From the NCBI GenBank assembly GCA_041645035.1, contig JBAZQU010000002.1:1-64000 (forward strand): a stretch of DNA of 64,000 bases, in the 5' to 3' direction. The position numbers and the translations under genes are program-made. Under the pieces are notes generated by a model. It saw only the letters and a list, made by a program, of their open reading frames with translations. It was not told the DNA's origin and did not search any database. This DNA comes from 2-02-FULL-48-14 sp041645035. Lineage in GTDB: Bacteria; Patescibacteriota; Gracilibacteria; UBA1369; 2-02-FULL-48-14. Numbering within the stretch: position 1 is the stretch's first letter; each line of letters opens with the position of its first letter. Positions 50,688 to 59,517 of this stretch are shown piece by piece.

Positions 50688-53138
50688 TTACATTACCGTT
50701 CCCAGGCGCCTAAAGACCTCGCGTTCCACAAATTCTTTGTCGCGGCCGTATTTGAGACGGGAAAGTTGCTTGTAGGCTTCGGCGGCTTCGGGGTCGCCCT
50801 TTTCAAGATAGGGGCTGAGCGGAGTGATGCTAAACGGCTGGCTCGGCTGTGTATCAATGGAGAGCTTCATCACGGCCTTAAACTTGTCGATATTGATGAG
50901 GTCCTGGTCGCTAAACACGGGCGCCATTTCCTTGGCCATGTACTCGGCATCTTGCGCGCCGATCTTGTAGGCCATAATAGTCCCAACGTTTCCGAACACG
51001 GCATCTTTCAGGTTCACGCCCTTGCCTTTTTTGACGTCGCTTTCGAGCTGCGCCAAGTACTGGTGAGCCATCGCGAGCCCCAGACGGTATTTACGAGCCT
51101 CGGAGAGAATCACTTCAATGGAATCGGTTACGTAGTTTTGGAACTCATCGATGTAGAGGAAGAAGTCCTTTCGCATTTCTTTGGGGAGCCGCTGTCTACG
51201 TAGTGCCGCCACTTGCAGTTTGGATACCACAATCATACCGAGCAGTTTGCTGTTGATGTCTCCGGTTTCTCCCTTTGAAAGGTTCATGAGCAGAATCTTG
51301 TTGGTAGCCATCACTTCTCCAAAATCAAAAGCGCTGTGCGTTTGCCCGATGATGTTACGCATCATTCCGTTGGTCACGAACTGACCGAACTTGGCGGCGA
51401 AGTACGGAATCATTTCCTGTTTCTCCCGCGCTCCGGTTTTAGCCATCTGCTGATCCCAGAACGATTTCACAATGGGGTTTTTCAGGTCCTTGGTGCGTTC
51501 ATATTGGAAATCATCATCCGTGAAGAGGCGAACCATGTCGGTGAGACAGCCCCCGTCTTTATAGTCCATGAGCGTAAGACAACCGTTTCGGAAGTAATCC
51601 TGAATGCGCGGTCCGAAGATTTCTTCATCGAAAAGTTTGATCATCATGTTCATGGCGTCCATGGCCACGAGGTCACGCTCCTCCGGTGTGTCCGCTTCGA
51701 GTAAGTTGAGTCCCATCGGCCTCTCCAAATCAGCCGGGTTGAAGTAAATCACGTCGTCGGCGCGTTCTCGGGGGATGAAGGGCAAAATATCTTCAATGAG
51801 CTGTCCGTGCGGGTCCACCACGCAAATACCTTTTCCATTCCGCAAATCTTGACGAATCATAATTTGCAAAATGGTGGATTTACCGGTTCCGGTTTGTCCA
51901 ATTACGTAGAAGTGACGAAAGCGATCCTCGTTTTTTATGCGAATTTCCGTTTTCACGCCGCGGTAAATATTATGTCCGAGTAAAACTCCTTCGTCGGGAA
52001 CATTCGCAGGGGGTGGCGCAATTTTATAATTTTGCCAGTTGATGGTGGGCGCGCGGTTGTAGCGAATATTGGGAAGGTGGAAAAGACTCGCAAGCTCCTC
52101 CGGACACAGAATCATTTTGTGGAAACGTAGCGGCTGACGCAGGTCGCGCATCAGGAAGTGATGTACTAAATTTCCCAAGTAAAGATCTTTATAGGCAAGC
52201 GTGTTGTTGTCGGTGGTTCCATACTGCGCAAAGGCACTCTTCATACTGTGCAGCAGGGTCTCCGCCTTACCACGAGAATTGGAAACCGCTATCAAACGGA
52301 TCACGCTTTCAAAGCCCACTTGCGTGTTTTTTTCTTCGATGGCTTTCACTTGTTCGTCCACGAGCGGCGTGGTGCGCGAGCCGGCCTCAGTTTCCTTTGC
52401 GGCCTCTCCGCGGAACAAAATGCTGAGCATGTCGCCCACCCAAATAAGCGGATTCATAGTATGGAAAAACCCCTCGTGCTTGTCTTCCATCACCCTCTTG
52501 GCGAGCCTCCTTCCTTTGTTTTGCCAGTGATTGTGAACCGGTCGCATCATAATTTGAATGGCTGCGCTTTCATAAGGTTCCAGCTTCGACATAACGTTCG
52601 AAATATTGTTGAGCGGATCCGCCGTCATGCGTGTGTAAGTGCGGATGGGGTAGGAGTACTTTTTCTCCGGAGTGAAATAGCAATAGGCTGTCTTGGAATC
52701 CTTTTGGAAAAGATTGTAATCCGGCTCTTCTTCAATGTAGCAATCGGGGTAGAAGGCCGTGAGCTGTTTCTCAATTAAACTCACCAAGTGGTGCGGAACC
52801 ACCAGATAGAAATCGATGAGATTATTCTGGATGGCGTACTCGCAGGAAATAAAATCATTCCCAAAAATGTAGCGTCTCCACGTGTGATCTTCCAGCGACG
52901 CCAGTGATTCAAAAAATTGTTTCATTATGCCCAGCGTTTCTTTGAAATCCCGCTGCGCGCCCAGCGCGTCTGTATCCTGTTCTTTATCTTCTTTTGACCC
53001 CTTTTTTGGCAGCCGTATCTTCATAAACGACATCGACAAACAACGCCTTCGATTGGCTTCATACCGAATGAAAACCAGCACGGCGGTAACAAGTCCGGCG
53101 AATCCTAATAAAACGAGAGCGGCGTAGAGATAGGTCAT
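50688..53138 (-). CDS. VirD4/TraG-like DNA-translocation ATPase
   Basis: 816 residues. N-terminal membrane helix (YLYAALVLLGFAGLVTAVLVFI), a long middle region, then the ATPase core: Walker A YVIGQTGTGKSTILQIMIRQ, VDPHGQLIEDILPFIP, FFLYIDEFQNYVTDSI as Walker B, and MAHQYLAQLES. The fold is that of type IV coupling proteins and CPR-specific HerA/TraG-like ATPases. No other conjugation or type IV secretion gene is in the window. It may pump DNA or act in a dedicated CPR system. Confidence 0.82.
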   Translation of the reverse strand: MTYLYAALVLLGFAGLVTAVLVFIRYEANRRRCLSMSFMKIRLPKKGSKEDKEQDTDALGAQRDFKETLGIMKQFFESLASLEDHTWRRYIFGNDFISCEYAIQNNLIDFYLVVPHHLVSLIEKQLTAFYPDCYIEEEPDYNLFQKDSKTAYCYFTPEKKYSYPIRTYTRMTADPLNNISNVMSKLEPYESAAIQIMMRPVHNHWQNKGRRLAKRVMEDKHEGFFHTMNPLIWVGDMLSILFRGEAAKETEAGSRTTPLVDEQVKAIEEKNTQVGFESVIRLIAVSNSRGKAETLLHSMKSAFAQYGTTDNNTLAYKDLYLGNLVHHFLMRDLRQPLRFHKMILCPEELASLFHLPNIRYNRAPTINWQNYKIAPPPANVPDEGVLLGHNIYRGVKTEIRIKNEDRFRHFYVIGQTGTGKSTILQIMIRQDLRNGKGICVVDPHGQLIEDILPFIPRERADDVIYFNPADLERPMGLNLLEADTPEERDLVAMDAMNMMIKLFDEEIFGPRIQDYFRNGCLTLMDYKDGGCLTDMVRLFTDDDFQYERTKDLKNPIVKSFWDQQMAKTGAREKQEMIPYFAAKFGQFVTNGMMRNIIGQTHSAFDFGEVMATNKILLMNLSKGETGDINSKLLGMIVVSKLQVAALRRQRLPKEMRKDFFLYIDEFQNYVTDSIEVILSEARKYRLGLAMAHQYLAQLESDVKKGKGVNLKDAVFGNVGTIMAYKIGAQDAEYMAKEMAPVFSDQDLINIDKFKAVMKLSIDTQPSQPFSITPLSPYLEKGDPEAAEAYKQLSRLKYGRDKEFVEREVFRRLGTVM

Positions 53139-53176
53139 GTTTGAAAAGCGGGCGCACTCACTTTAACACAAGGTGT

Positions 53177-53449
53177 TTACCATACAAAAGGAATAAGGCG
53201 GTAGCGCACTTTTTCGCAATACGCTCGATAACCCGGCAGGTCTCGTTTCAGAAGAGCCTCTTCATTTAAAATGCGAAAAATAATCACGATGCAGGTCGCC
53301 CACACAAAGGTCACCGCACAAAACACCCACCCTTGCCAGTACTTGAAGGTCCCCGCCGTCCACGCAAGCACTCCTCCAATAAATAAGAACGCCGCAGGGA
53401 ACAGGAGGCATGCTTTTATCTTAAGTTTTCTGAGAGAGGTGGCGTCCAT
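53177..53449 (-). pseudogene. Internally deleted isoprenylcysteine carboxyl methyltransferase-like protein
   Basis: 90 residues. The N-terminal part (FPAAFLFIGGVLAWTAGTFKYWQGWVF) resembles the first helix region of ICMT-like enzymes, and the C-terminal part (RILNEEALLKRDLPGYRAYC...VRYRLIPFVW) resembles their very end. The middle about 100 residues, including the catalytic region, are missing, with no break in frame. It could be a deletion remnant or a small membrane protein that is still expressed. Confidence 0.55.
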
Positions 53450-53597
53450 GAAATTATAGTATCTCAGGATTATCAAAATCACTATTGTTGATCACAATGT
53501 CGGCTATTTCTTGCTGTTTCATGAGAAAAAGGTCAAAGCCATTTTAACACAAGATGTGATGGACTTTATACGCATCATAGGAAAAAATGAATTTATC

Positions 53598-53627
53598 TTG
53601 CGTAAAATAATAGGGTGAGCGTATACT
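53598..53627 (+). promoter_or_regulatory. Promoter before the first BRO-N gene
   Basis: TTGCGT (53598-53603), 18-bp spacer, TATACT (53622-53627). About 29 nt precede the ATG. Confidence 0.45.
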
Positions 53628-53655
53628 TACCTCACAATTCCTAACGCTAAAATAT

Positions 53656-54504
53656 ATGGAAGAAAAGATAGCCATCTTCGGAGGTAAGGAAATCAGAAAA
53701 ACTCTTTTGAACGGAGAGTGGTGGTTTTCGGTAGTGGACGTTTGCTCTGTCCTTACTGAAAGTCCGGATGGTGGAGCTTATTGGAGAAAGTTAAAGCAAA
53801 GACTTATAGAAGAAGACAGCCAGGTCGTGACATTTTGTCACGGACTGAAATTAAAAGCTTCAGATGGAAAGAACTATGAAACTGATTGTGCTCATACTGA
53901 AGGACTCTTCCGCATCATCCAATCCATTCCTTCACCCAAGGCCGAGCCGTTCAAACGCTGGCTCGCCAAAGTGGGCTATGAACGAGTAAAAGAAATTGAA
54001 GATCCGGAATTGGCAACGAAAAGGACAAGAGCCCTGTACAAGGCAAAAGGATACAGCGAGGCCTGGATAGAGAAACGTATGCGTGGCATTGCCATCCGTG
54101 AAGAACTTACCGATGAATGGCAAAAACGTGGAGCGAAGGAGAACGGAGATTACCAGATTTTGACCGCCGAAATTTCCAAAGCCACTTTTGGGCTGACACC
54201 AGGTGAATACAAGAAGCTGAAAGGACTCAAGCGTGAGAACCTGCGCGACCACATGAATGACTTTGAGCTGATTTTCAATATGCTTGGGGAGCGTGCAACC
54301 ACTGAAATTCATAGAAACGAAGACTCCAAAGGAGTTGCCAAGCTAAAAAGTGATGCCAAAGCGGGTGGAGACATCGCCGGCGGTGCCCGCCAAAAACTTG
54401 AGGAACGATTAGGCCGCTCGGTGGTAACGGACAAGAATTACTTGAAAGAGGCGGAGGGGAAGAAGAAGCTTGTAAGGGATACTTACAAGTTCAAAAAACA
54501 ATAG
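53656..54504 (+). CDS. BRO-N (phage antirepressor-like) protein, copy 1
   Basis: 282 residues. The N-terminal BRO-N-like domain (FGGKEIRKTLLNGEWWFSVVDVCSVL) is found in phage antirepressors. The central segment from SIPSPKAEPFKRWLAKVGYER to REELTDEW, and the following DFELIFNMLGERATTEIHR, is almost identical to the protein at 57728, while the N-terminal domains differ. The C-terminal part is Lys/Glu-rich. Probably a DNA-binding regulator from a mobile element. Confidence 0.75.
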   Translation: MEEKIAIFGGKEIRKTLLNGEWWFSVVDVCSVLTESPDGGAYWRKLKQRLIEEDSQVVTFCHGLKLKASDGKNYETDCAHTEGLFRIIQSIPSPKAEPFKRWLAKVGYERVKEIEDPELATKRTRALYKAKGYSEAWIEKRMRGIAIREELTDEWQKRGAKENGDYQILTAEISKATFGLTPGEYKKLKGLKRENLRDHMNDFELIFNMLGERATTEIHRNEDSKGVAKLKSDAKAGGDIAGGARQKLEERLGRSVVTDKNYLKEAEGKKKLVRDTYKFKKQ

Positions 54505-54515
54505 TTCGTATACAT

Positions 54516-54701
54516 CTACGCATTTCGCCAGTACTTTTCTTCCACGCCAGTCTGTTTTATGAAGGTTTTTATCTCACGAGCGGTGAATGAGTCTCTCCCC
54601 ATATCCACTTCTGCATAAGCACCAGTTTTCTCATTCAGTAAGCACTTGTGGTCCCCCTTGCCTCTGTTATTAGAGAGTTCTGCAAAACCTTTTTTGGAGA
54701 C
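54516..54701 (-). pseudogene. HicA-like toxin remnant
   Basis: A frame without a start codon (an in-frame TAA lies directly upstream) encodes KKGFAELSNNRGKGDHKCLL and TGAYAEVDMG and ends EEKYWRNA. The GF..GKGDHK pattern resembles the HicA toxin family (GSH catalytic region), missing its first helix. No HicB partner is visible. It fills the gap between BRO-N copy 1 and the Fic operator. Confidence 0.45.
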
Positions 54702-54755
54702 TTATTTTTAACAGGAGGAAGTCCCACTCTAACCGTGAAAATAGGCCTATTATTC

Positions 54756-54796
54756 ACTCTTTTCACGATTCTGTTGACTAAAACCGTGAAAAGAGT
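54756..54796. promoter_or_regulatory. Inverted-repeat operator over the Fic promoter
   Basis: A perfect 12-bp inverted repeat: ACTCTTTTCACG (54756-54767) and CGTGAAAAGAGT (54785-54796), 17-bp spacer. A third half-site, CGTGAAAA, lies at 54734-54741. The promoter is TTGACT (54774-54779), 16 bp, TACTAT (54796-54801), so the right half-site sits in the promoter spacer, as expected for repression. The start codon at 54810 is only 8 nt after the -10. Confidence 0.65.
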
Positions 54797-54809
54797 ACTA
54801 TGTACACAT

Positions 54810-55697
54810 ATGGCAAAACCTCTGAAAACCTTCAGTAAGATAAACTCTCTTCGAGAGAGGTATTATAGAGCGTCTACGGGAAAGGATTCACTCCTTGATC
54901 TTATTGCTGAGGCTGAAGTTGCCGAACAGGTCTACAACTCGAACGCCATTGAAAATAGCACACTCAGTCTTGAGGAAACGGAAAAAATCCTTCTTCAAAT
55001 TGATTTGGATCGGTTTATTGGCGAACGAGAACTTTTCGAAGCAAAAAACCTTGCGCGAGTCGTGTCTTATATCAACAAAAAGGCTAAGGAGCAGGAACTT
55101 ACCCTTCCAGCCATTTTATCGCTTCACGAGATGCTCATTTCTAATATTCGAGATGATATTGCGGGAAGATTCCGTAGCAATAATGAATATGTCCGGGTTG
55201 GAACCCACATTGCGCCGGCGCCCAAAGAGGTGGTGGAGAGACTGCAAAATATGCTGATCGAGTACAACTCAACAAGCCATGTGAATATAGTCACGCGTAT
55301 CGCAAAATTACATCTTACTTTTGAATACACTCATCCATTTGTTGACGGGAACGGCCGTATCGGCCGCGTTATTAACAACTTTTTATTGATACGAGAAGGC
55401 TTTGTCCCAATCAACATAAAATTCATCGATAGAAGGAAATACTATGACGCTTTCAAGGAATTTGATGAAAAAGGTGCCACGGCCATTATGGGGGAAATCG
55501 TAGGAAGAGCGCTCACCAACAGTTACCATAAACGCTTAGCTTACTTGGAGGGTAAAAAGATCATCACATTGAAAGACTATGCAAAAAAGAACAAGCTCTC
55601 TCATTCAAATCTTATAAACAAAGCAAATCGCCAAACCATTGAGGCTTTTCTAGAAAAAGGGATTTGGAAGATTGGGGTGGAGGGGCAACTTGTGTAA
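54810..55697 (+). CDS. Fic-family protein with autoinhibitory helix (class II-like)
   Basis: 295 residues from MAKPLKT (the frame is open 54 codons upstream, but that part would run through the promoter). An N-terminal inhibitory helix with SNAIENS ([S/T]xxxE[G/N]), a Fic domain with HPFVDGNGRIGR at about 185-196, and a C-terminal winged helix (LKDYAKKNKLSHSNLINKANRQ). This layout matches class II Fic proteins that AMPylate under self-inhibition. The promoter carries an inverted-repeat operator, and the winged helix may bind it. Confidence 0.9.
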   Translation: MAKPLKTFSKINSLRERYYRASTGKDSLLDLIAEAEVAEQVYNSNAIENSTLSLEETEKILLQIDLDRFIGERELFEAKNLARVVSYINKKAKEQELTLPAILSLHEMLISNIRDDIAGRFRSNNEYVRVGTHIAPAPKEVVERLQNMLIEYNSTSHVNIVTRIAKLHLTFEYTHPFVDGNGRIGRVINNFLLIREGFVPINIKFIDRRKYYDAFKEFDEKGATAIMGEIVGRALTNSYHKRLAYLEGKKIITLKDYAKKNKLSHSNLINKANRQTIEAFLEKGIWKIGVEGQLV

Positions 55698-55723
55698 AGA
55701 ATGCGCAGACTGAGCAGACTGGA

Positions 55724-56476
55724 CTAACAAACTCCCTTCACCGCCTCCCTATACGCGCAAAAATCGCACTCCTTTCCCGACGCCGGAACCTTTTTCCCGC
55801 GCAAACACTTATACAGACGCTTCACCGTTCCCTCTATCCACCCATCGTCGCCTTTATACGGAATCAACTTAATTGAGAACTCCAGTTTCCCGTCAAACGC
55901 CGCCCGGTCCGTGTCGCCATTGCAGTACACAAAGTAGCCGGTAGGCGAAACCGTGAACCCATTTTTCCTAAACAGCCATTGATAGATTTCCATCTGCCGC
56001 TTATACCCGTCCTGCCACTCCGCATCCAGCGTCACCTCGGCTTCTTTGGATGTCGCCTTGTAGTCCACAATAATCAGCTCGCCCTTTGGCGTGACCCACA
56101 CATCATCCACTCCACCCGTCAGCACCAGATTCGTCCCGGGGAAGGCATACGTCACCCCTCTCTTCAGCGAATCCCGCCACTCATCCATCCTCTCATCCCT
56201 CATGGGCACGGCATCCAGCCCATACGCCTCCATCAGCGGATGCGCCGTCCCCTTCGCCCTATGCATATCAAACTCTTTCTTGAGCAGCGTATCCACCGCC
56301 GAATTCAACGAAAACGGATACCCCGGCGGCTGTCCAATCCCCATCCTCCTATCGAGATAAAAACACCTTGGACACTTTATAAACAGGTCGATTTTTGAGC
56401 GTGAGACTCGAAATGGCTCCGCCGATTTCGGATCGTAGAGGTTTCGGGTGCGGTGAGGATTGTAGTATTTGGACAT
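55724..56476 (-). CDS. PD-(D/E)XK nuclease with a Cas4/AddB-like Fe-S cluster
   Basis: 250 residues. Nuclease motif LTGGVDDVWV...GELIIVDYKAT (D-x(n)-DYK). One cysteine near the N-terminus (FIKCPRCFYL) and a cluster near the C-terminus (CDFCAYREAVKGVC: C-x2-C-x9-C) fit an Fe-S cluster like that of Cas4 and AddB. Its N-terminal 97 residues are almost identical to the truncated copy at 58747. It lies 4 nt downstream of the RelE-like toxin gene on the same strand. No CRISPR array is nearby. Confidence 0.85.
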   Translation of the reverse strand: MSKYYNPHRTRNLYDPKSAEPFRVSRSKIDLFIKCPRCFYLDRRMGIGQPPGYPFSLNSAVDTLLKKEFDMHRAKGTAHPLMEAYGLDAVPMRDERMDEWRDSLKRGVTYAFPGTNLVLTGGVDDVWVTPKGELIIVDYKATSKEAEVTLDAEWQDGYKRQMEIYQWLFRKNGFTVSPTGYFVYCNGDTDRAAFDGKLEFSIKLIPYKGDDGWIEGTVKRLYKCLRGKKVPASGKECDFCAYREAVKGVC

Positions 56477-56479
56477 AGC

Positions 56480-56815
56480 TCAACAATTTTTTAAATATTC
56501 CTTAATCCTTTCGCGATCCTCATTCTCTTTGTTCCCCTTGAAGTAGAGCTCTATGTAAACAAAGGTTATTTTATCCTCATGATACGCATATACGATCCTC
56601 ATAGATCTGTCTCGCAGGCTTTTGCACGCAAGGCGCGTCTTCACAATTTTTACAGTTTCCGAATGATGGATGATGGTAAAATTCTTTCCCATACCGGTCG
56701 GGAATTCACGGAGCACAACTTCCAAATCATCTAAATCACTACGAAGGCTTGGATATTTTTTTGAAAGTCTTTTTAGGTCCTTTTCAAATGCCGGTAATAA
56801 ATTAAAGTGGCTCAT
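56480..56815 (-). CDS. RelE/ParE-like toxin
   Basis: 111 residues from MSHFNLLP (the frame extends 15 codons upstream, within the antitoxin gene). FEKDLKRLSKKYPSLRSDLDDL, SLRDRSMRIVYAYHEDKITFVYIELYFKG, and the C-terminal Lys-rich helix match RelE/HigB/ParE toxins. The start overlaps the Panacea antitoxin's last codons. Toxicity and the target (mRNA or gyrase) cannot be told from sequence. Confidence 0.8.
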   Translation of the reverse strand: MSHFNLLPAFEKDLKRLSKKYPSLRSDLDDLEVVLREFPTGMGKNFTIIHHSETVKIVKTRLACKSLRDRSMRIVYAYHEDKITFVYIELYFKGNKENEDRERIKEYLKNC

Positions 56816-57593
56816 ATTCTCGTACGGAGGTTTCTTCTGGACGATAGAAAACATGCTCATAATTGATCACAGCTTTTTCTTTAGCTACGAGCCAAGGGGT
56901 GTCCTTGTGAGATAGCCCTGAAATTTGGGTGGCGGTGAGGTCTGAGAGGCGATTGAGCTCCCAATCGATATGAGCAATTTCCTGCCCGGACAGGCCGGAA
57001 AGGTCAATAGGCTCATTGGGATTCACTAAATATTTAGTCTGTTCATATTGGTAAAATTTACTTTTTATTGTTTCGATTTTCCCCTCTTCCTCTAGGGCAG
57101 CAATGATCTTCGCAAAAGCCACCGGAGTAGGACCATGAGTATTTTTTATATACCGGGCTCCTATAATCTGTTCCTCAAATTTCTCGTAGTAATCGAAGTC
57201 AATGAAGTAAAGGAGTTTATACAAAACTGTTTGACCAATATTTGGCTTTCCACCGGCTTTAGATAGGATATATAAAAGCACTTTTTTGAACTTCTCCACT
57301 TTTTCCTGTGGTATAGAAATACGCTCTTGCGGTGCTTCAGATGATTCGGTTATTTTTCCACCTTTTTCAAGAATAACTTGAGGCATTGAAACTTTACCTG
57401 TACTTATCTCCTGCAGCGAGACTTCAAAGATACCACTCAGAATCCCCGCTTCAGCGAGACTAAGCTCTCGTTCACCTTTTTCAAAAGCAACATAAGAGGA
57501 GCGAGAAATGCCCAGCTTCTTCGCAATCTCCAATTGTGAAAACCCCCGCTGAACTCGCAAAGATTTTATAAATCCAAAGTATTTATTAGTCAT
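56802..57593 (-). CDS. XRE helix-turn-helix - Panacea (DUF4065) antitoxin, copy 1
   Basis: 263 residues. N-terminal XRE HTH (GFSQLEIAKKLGISRSSYVAFEKGERELSL), then a Panacea domain from about 95 (GKPNIGQTVLYKLLYFIDFDYYEKFEEQIIG, HGPTPV, LSHKDTPW). Panacea is a known hyperpromiscuous antitoxin domain, paired with toxins of many folds. Here the partner is the RelE/ParE-like toxin that overlaps its 3' end. At 57594-57640 the promoter looks like TTGACT, 17 bp, TAGCCT, with the palindrome GCCTATAGGC directly at the start codon as a likely operator. Confidence 0.85.
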   Translation of the reverse strand: MTNKYFGFIKSLRVQRGFSQLEIAKKLGISRSSYVAFEKGERELSLAEAGILSGIFEVSLQEISTGKVSMPQVILEKGGKITESSEAPQERISIPQEKVEKFKKVLLYILSKAGGKPNIGQTVLYKLLYFIDFDYYEKFEEQIIGARYIKNTHGPTPVAFAKIIAALEEEGKIETIKSKFYQYEQTKYLVNPNEPIDLSGLSGQEIAHIDWELNRLSDLTATQISGLSHKDTPWLVAKEKAVINYEHVFYRPEETSVREYEPL

Positions 57594-57727
57594 GCCTATA
57601 GGCTAATCCACAAATGTCAGGAAGTCAAACTAGGGTATGTAGAAAATATTGACATACGGACGTCTTGTTGCCGGTTTAGGTCGCCAAAACAAACCGCTAC
57701 TGATATGATCCGCTCAACAAATACTCT

Positions 57728-58588
57728 ATGGAAAATAAGATAGCCATATTTAAAGGGAAAAATATCAGAAAAATCATTCATCGTGGTGAATGGTGGTTTG
57801 TCATCAATGATGTGATCGAGGCCGTTACAGATTCAAGCGATCCTTCTCAGTATTTCAAGCGTTTGAAAGAAAGAGATCCTGAATTAGAGAAGCTGACTAA
57901 TAAAGGGGGGGTACAATTTGTACCACCCCTTATGATCGAAGTCGAAACGAAAGGGGGGCGACAAAAGGCTTACTGCTGGCATACAGAAGGTATTTTCCGT
58001 CTTATCCAATCCATCCCATCCCCAAAGGCCGAACCCTTCAAACGCTGGCTGGCAAAAGTCGGTTACGAACGTATACAAGAAATAGAAGACCCTGAACTGG
58101 CCACCAAGCGCACGCGAGCACTCTATAAAGCCAAAGGCTACAGCGATGACTGGATCGAAAAACGAATGCGCGGTATTGCCATTCGCGAAGAACTCACCGA
58201 TGAATGGAAAAATCGTGGGGCCAAAGATCACAAAGATTATGAAATTTTGACTGCGGAAATCTCAAAAGCCACCTTCGGGGTTACCCCAAGTGAATATAAA
58301 AAACTGAAAGGACTGAAGCGCGAAAATCTGCGCGATCACATGGACGATTTCGAGCTTATTTTCAATATGCTGGGGGAAAGGTCCACAACCGAAATCCATC
58401 GACAAGAAGATTCGAAAGGCGTGCTCAAGCTGAAACAAGACGCCAATAGAGGTGGCAAAGTAGCCGGCATTGCCCGCAAAGAACTTGAAAAAGAACTTGG
58501 CCACTCCGTAGTCTCAAAACAGAACTTTTTGAAGGAGCCTGAAGCGAAGAAATCCTTGAAGAACCAAGAGCCTAAATCTCAGTTGTAA
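57728..58588 (+). CDS. BRO-N protein, copy 2
   Basis: 286 residues. BRO-N start (FKGKNIRKIIHRGEWWFVINDVIEAV), then the region shared with the 53656 protein (IPSPKAEPFKRWLAKVGYERIQEIEDPELATKR and onwards). The two genes lie in the same orientation, 4 kb apart, each followed by a minus-strand PD-(D/E)XK gene (intact for copy 1, truncated for copy 2), so the region looks duplicated. Confidence 0.75.
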   Translation: MENKIAIFKGKNIRKIIHRGEWWFVINDVIEAVTDSSDPSQYFKRLKERDPELEKLTNKGGVQFVPPLMIEVETKGGRQKAYCWHTEGIFRLIQSIPSPKAEPFKRWLAKVGYERIQEIEDPELATKRTRALYKAKGYSDDWIEKRMRGIAIREELTDEWKNRGAKDHKDYEILTAEISKATFGVTPSEYKKLKGLKRENLRDHMDDFELIFNMLGERSTTEIHRQEDSKGVLKLKQDANRGGKVAGIARKELEKELGHSVVSKQNFLKEPEAKKSLKNQEPKSQL

Positions 58589-58746
58589 AGGATTTCTTTA
58601 CAGCTCAAAAAGAGGCTCAACCATTCGGGAATTCCTAATAGTTCAAAAGCAGCTATCGAGGATTCCTCGGTAGCTCAAAAACAGTGAATAAGGACATGGG
58701 GAGCAACTCGTGCAATTTTTGCACAAGTTGAAGAAAACAAGCTGGG
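58589..58746. repeat. Non-coding stretch of degenerate repeats and hairpins
   Basis: Three similar runs of the form GGATTTCTTACAGCTCAAAA occur (58591, 58660 and about 58815). Hairpins GTGCAA-TTT-TTGCAC and CAGTTAGTTCC-ATTTT-GGAACCAACTG lie in the same stretch. Only short open segments exist. It looks like decayed or mobile-element-derived sequence. Confidence 0.45.
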
Positions 58747-59163
58747 TCAGTTAGTTCCATTTTGGAACCAACTGAATTTGAACCTTCCGGGAAAGCTAAG
58801 AAGCAACCTGTAAGGATTTCTTACTAGTTCAGTTATTCGGAAATACCAAACAAGTGTTTTTAATGTTAACGAATCCATCCTCTCATCCCTCATGGGCACG
58901 GCATCCAGCCCATACGCCTTCATCAGCGGATGCGCCGTCCCTTTAGCTCTATGCATATCAAACTCTTTTTTGAGCAGCGTATCCACCGCCGAATTGAGCG
59001 AAAACGGATACCCCGGCGGCTGCCCAATCCCCAGCCTCCTATCGAGATAAAAACACCTTGGACACTTTATAAACAGGTCGATTTTACTGCGTGAGATCCG
59101 AAACAGCTCCGACGATTTAGGATCGTAGAGATTGCGGGTACGGATTTTGTAGTATTGGGACAT
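58747..59163 (-). pseudogene. Truncated PD-(D/E)XK nuclease copy
   Basis: 138 residues. The first 97 (MSQYYKIRTRNLYD... to MRDERMD) nearly repeat the intact copy at 55724. After the breakpoint near 58873 it continues into unrelated sequence, so the nuclease motif and Fe-S cysteines are lost. Any product would be inactive. Confidence 0.75.
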
Positions 59164-59172
59164 GGGGGAGTG

Positions 59173-59517
59173 CTAAATATCAAAATGATCCTTCAAATAA
59201 GTGCTTAACTTTAGCATCGTCTCTTGAGGTGCCACGCCTATTTCTTTTAAAAATCGCTTCCGGTCAAAACTATGGATACACCCGACTTTTATTACCGAAT
59301 CAGCATACAAACCATTTTCTGTAGTCTTTTTCAGTAGCACATCTTCCTTTCGCGCTTGTGTAAGTTGAGAAGTAATGGCCATAACGGTGACCAAACTACT
59401 ATTTTTGATGGTTTTATTCGATTGAATGATCACTGCTGGACGAATTTTCTTATATTCGTGGCCAACCGACGGATCAAAATCGACTAAAAACACAGCTCCA
59501 TTTTTATAATCAGCCAT
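59173..59517 (-). CDS. PemK/MazF-family toxin
   Basis: 114 residues. Start MADYKNGAVFLVDFDPSVGHEYKKIRPAVIIQ with the conserved Arg-Pro, VMAITSQL, and the C-terminal helix. This CcdB-like fold is typical of mRNA interferases. It overlaps the Panacea antitoxin upstream by 8 nt. Confidence 0.88.
   Translation of the reverse strand: MADYKNGAVFLVDFDPSVGHEYKKIRPAVIIQSNKTIKNSSLVTVMAITSQLTQARKEDVLLKKTTENGLYADSVIKVGCIHSFDRKRFLKEIGVAPQETMLKLSTYLKDHFDI

Noticed and set aside
55724..56476. Cas4 of a CRISPR system
   Set aside because: No CRISPR array or other cas gene is present; the Fe-S nuclease fold also occurs in many unrelated defence proteins.
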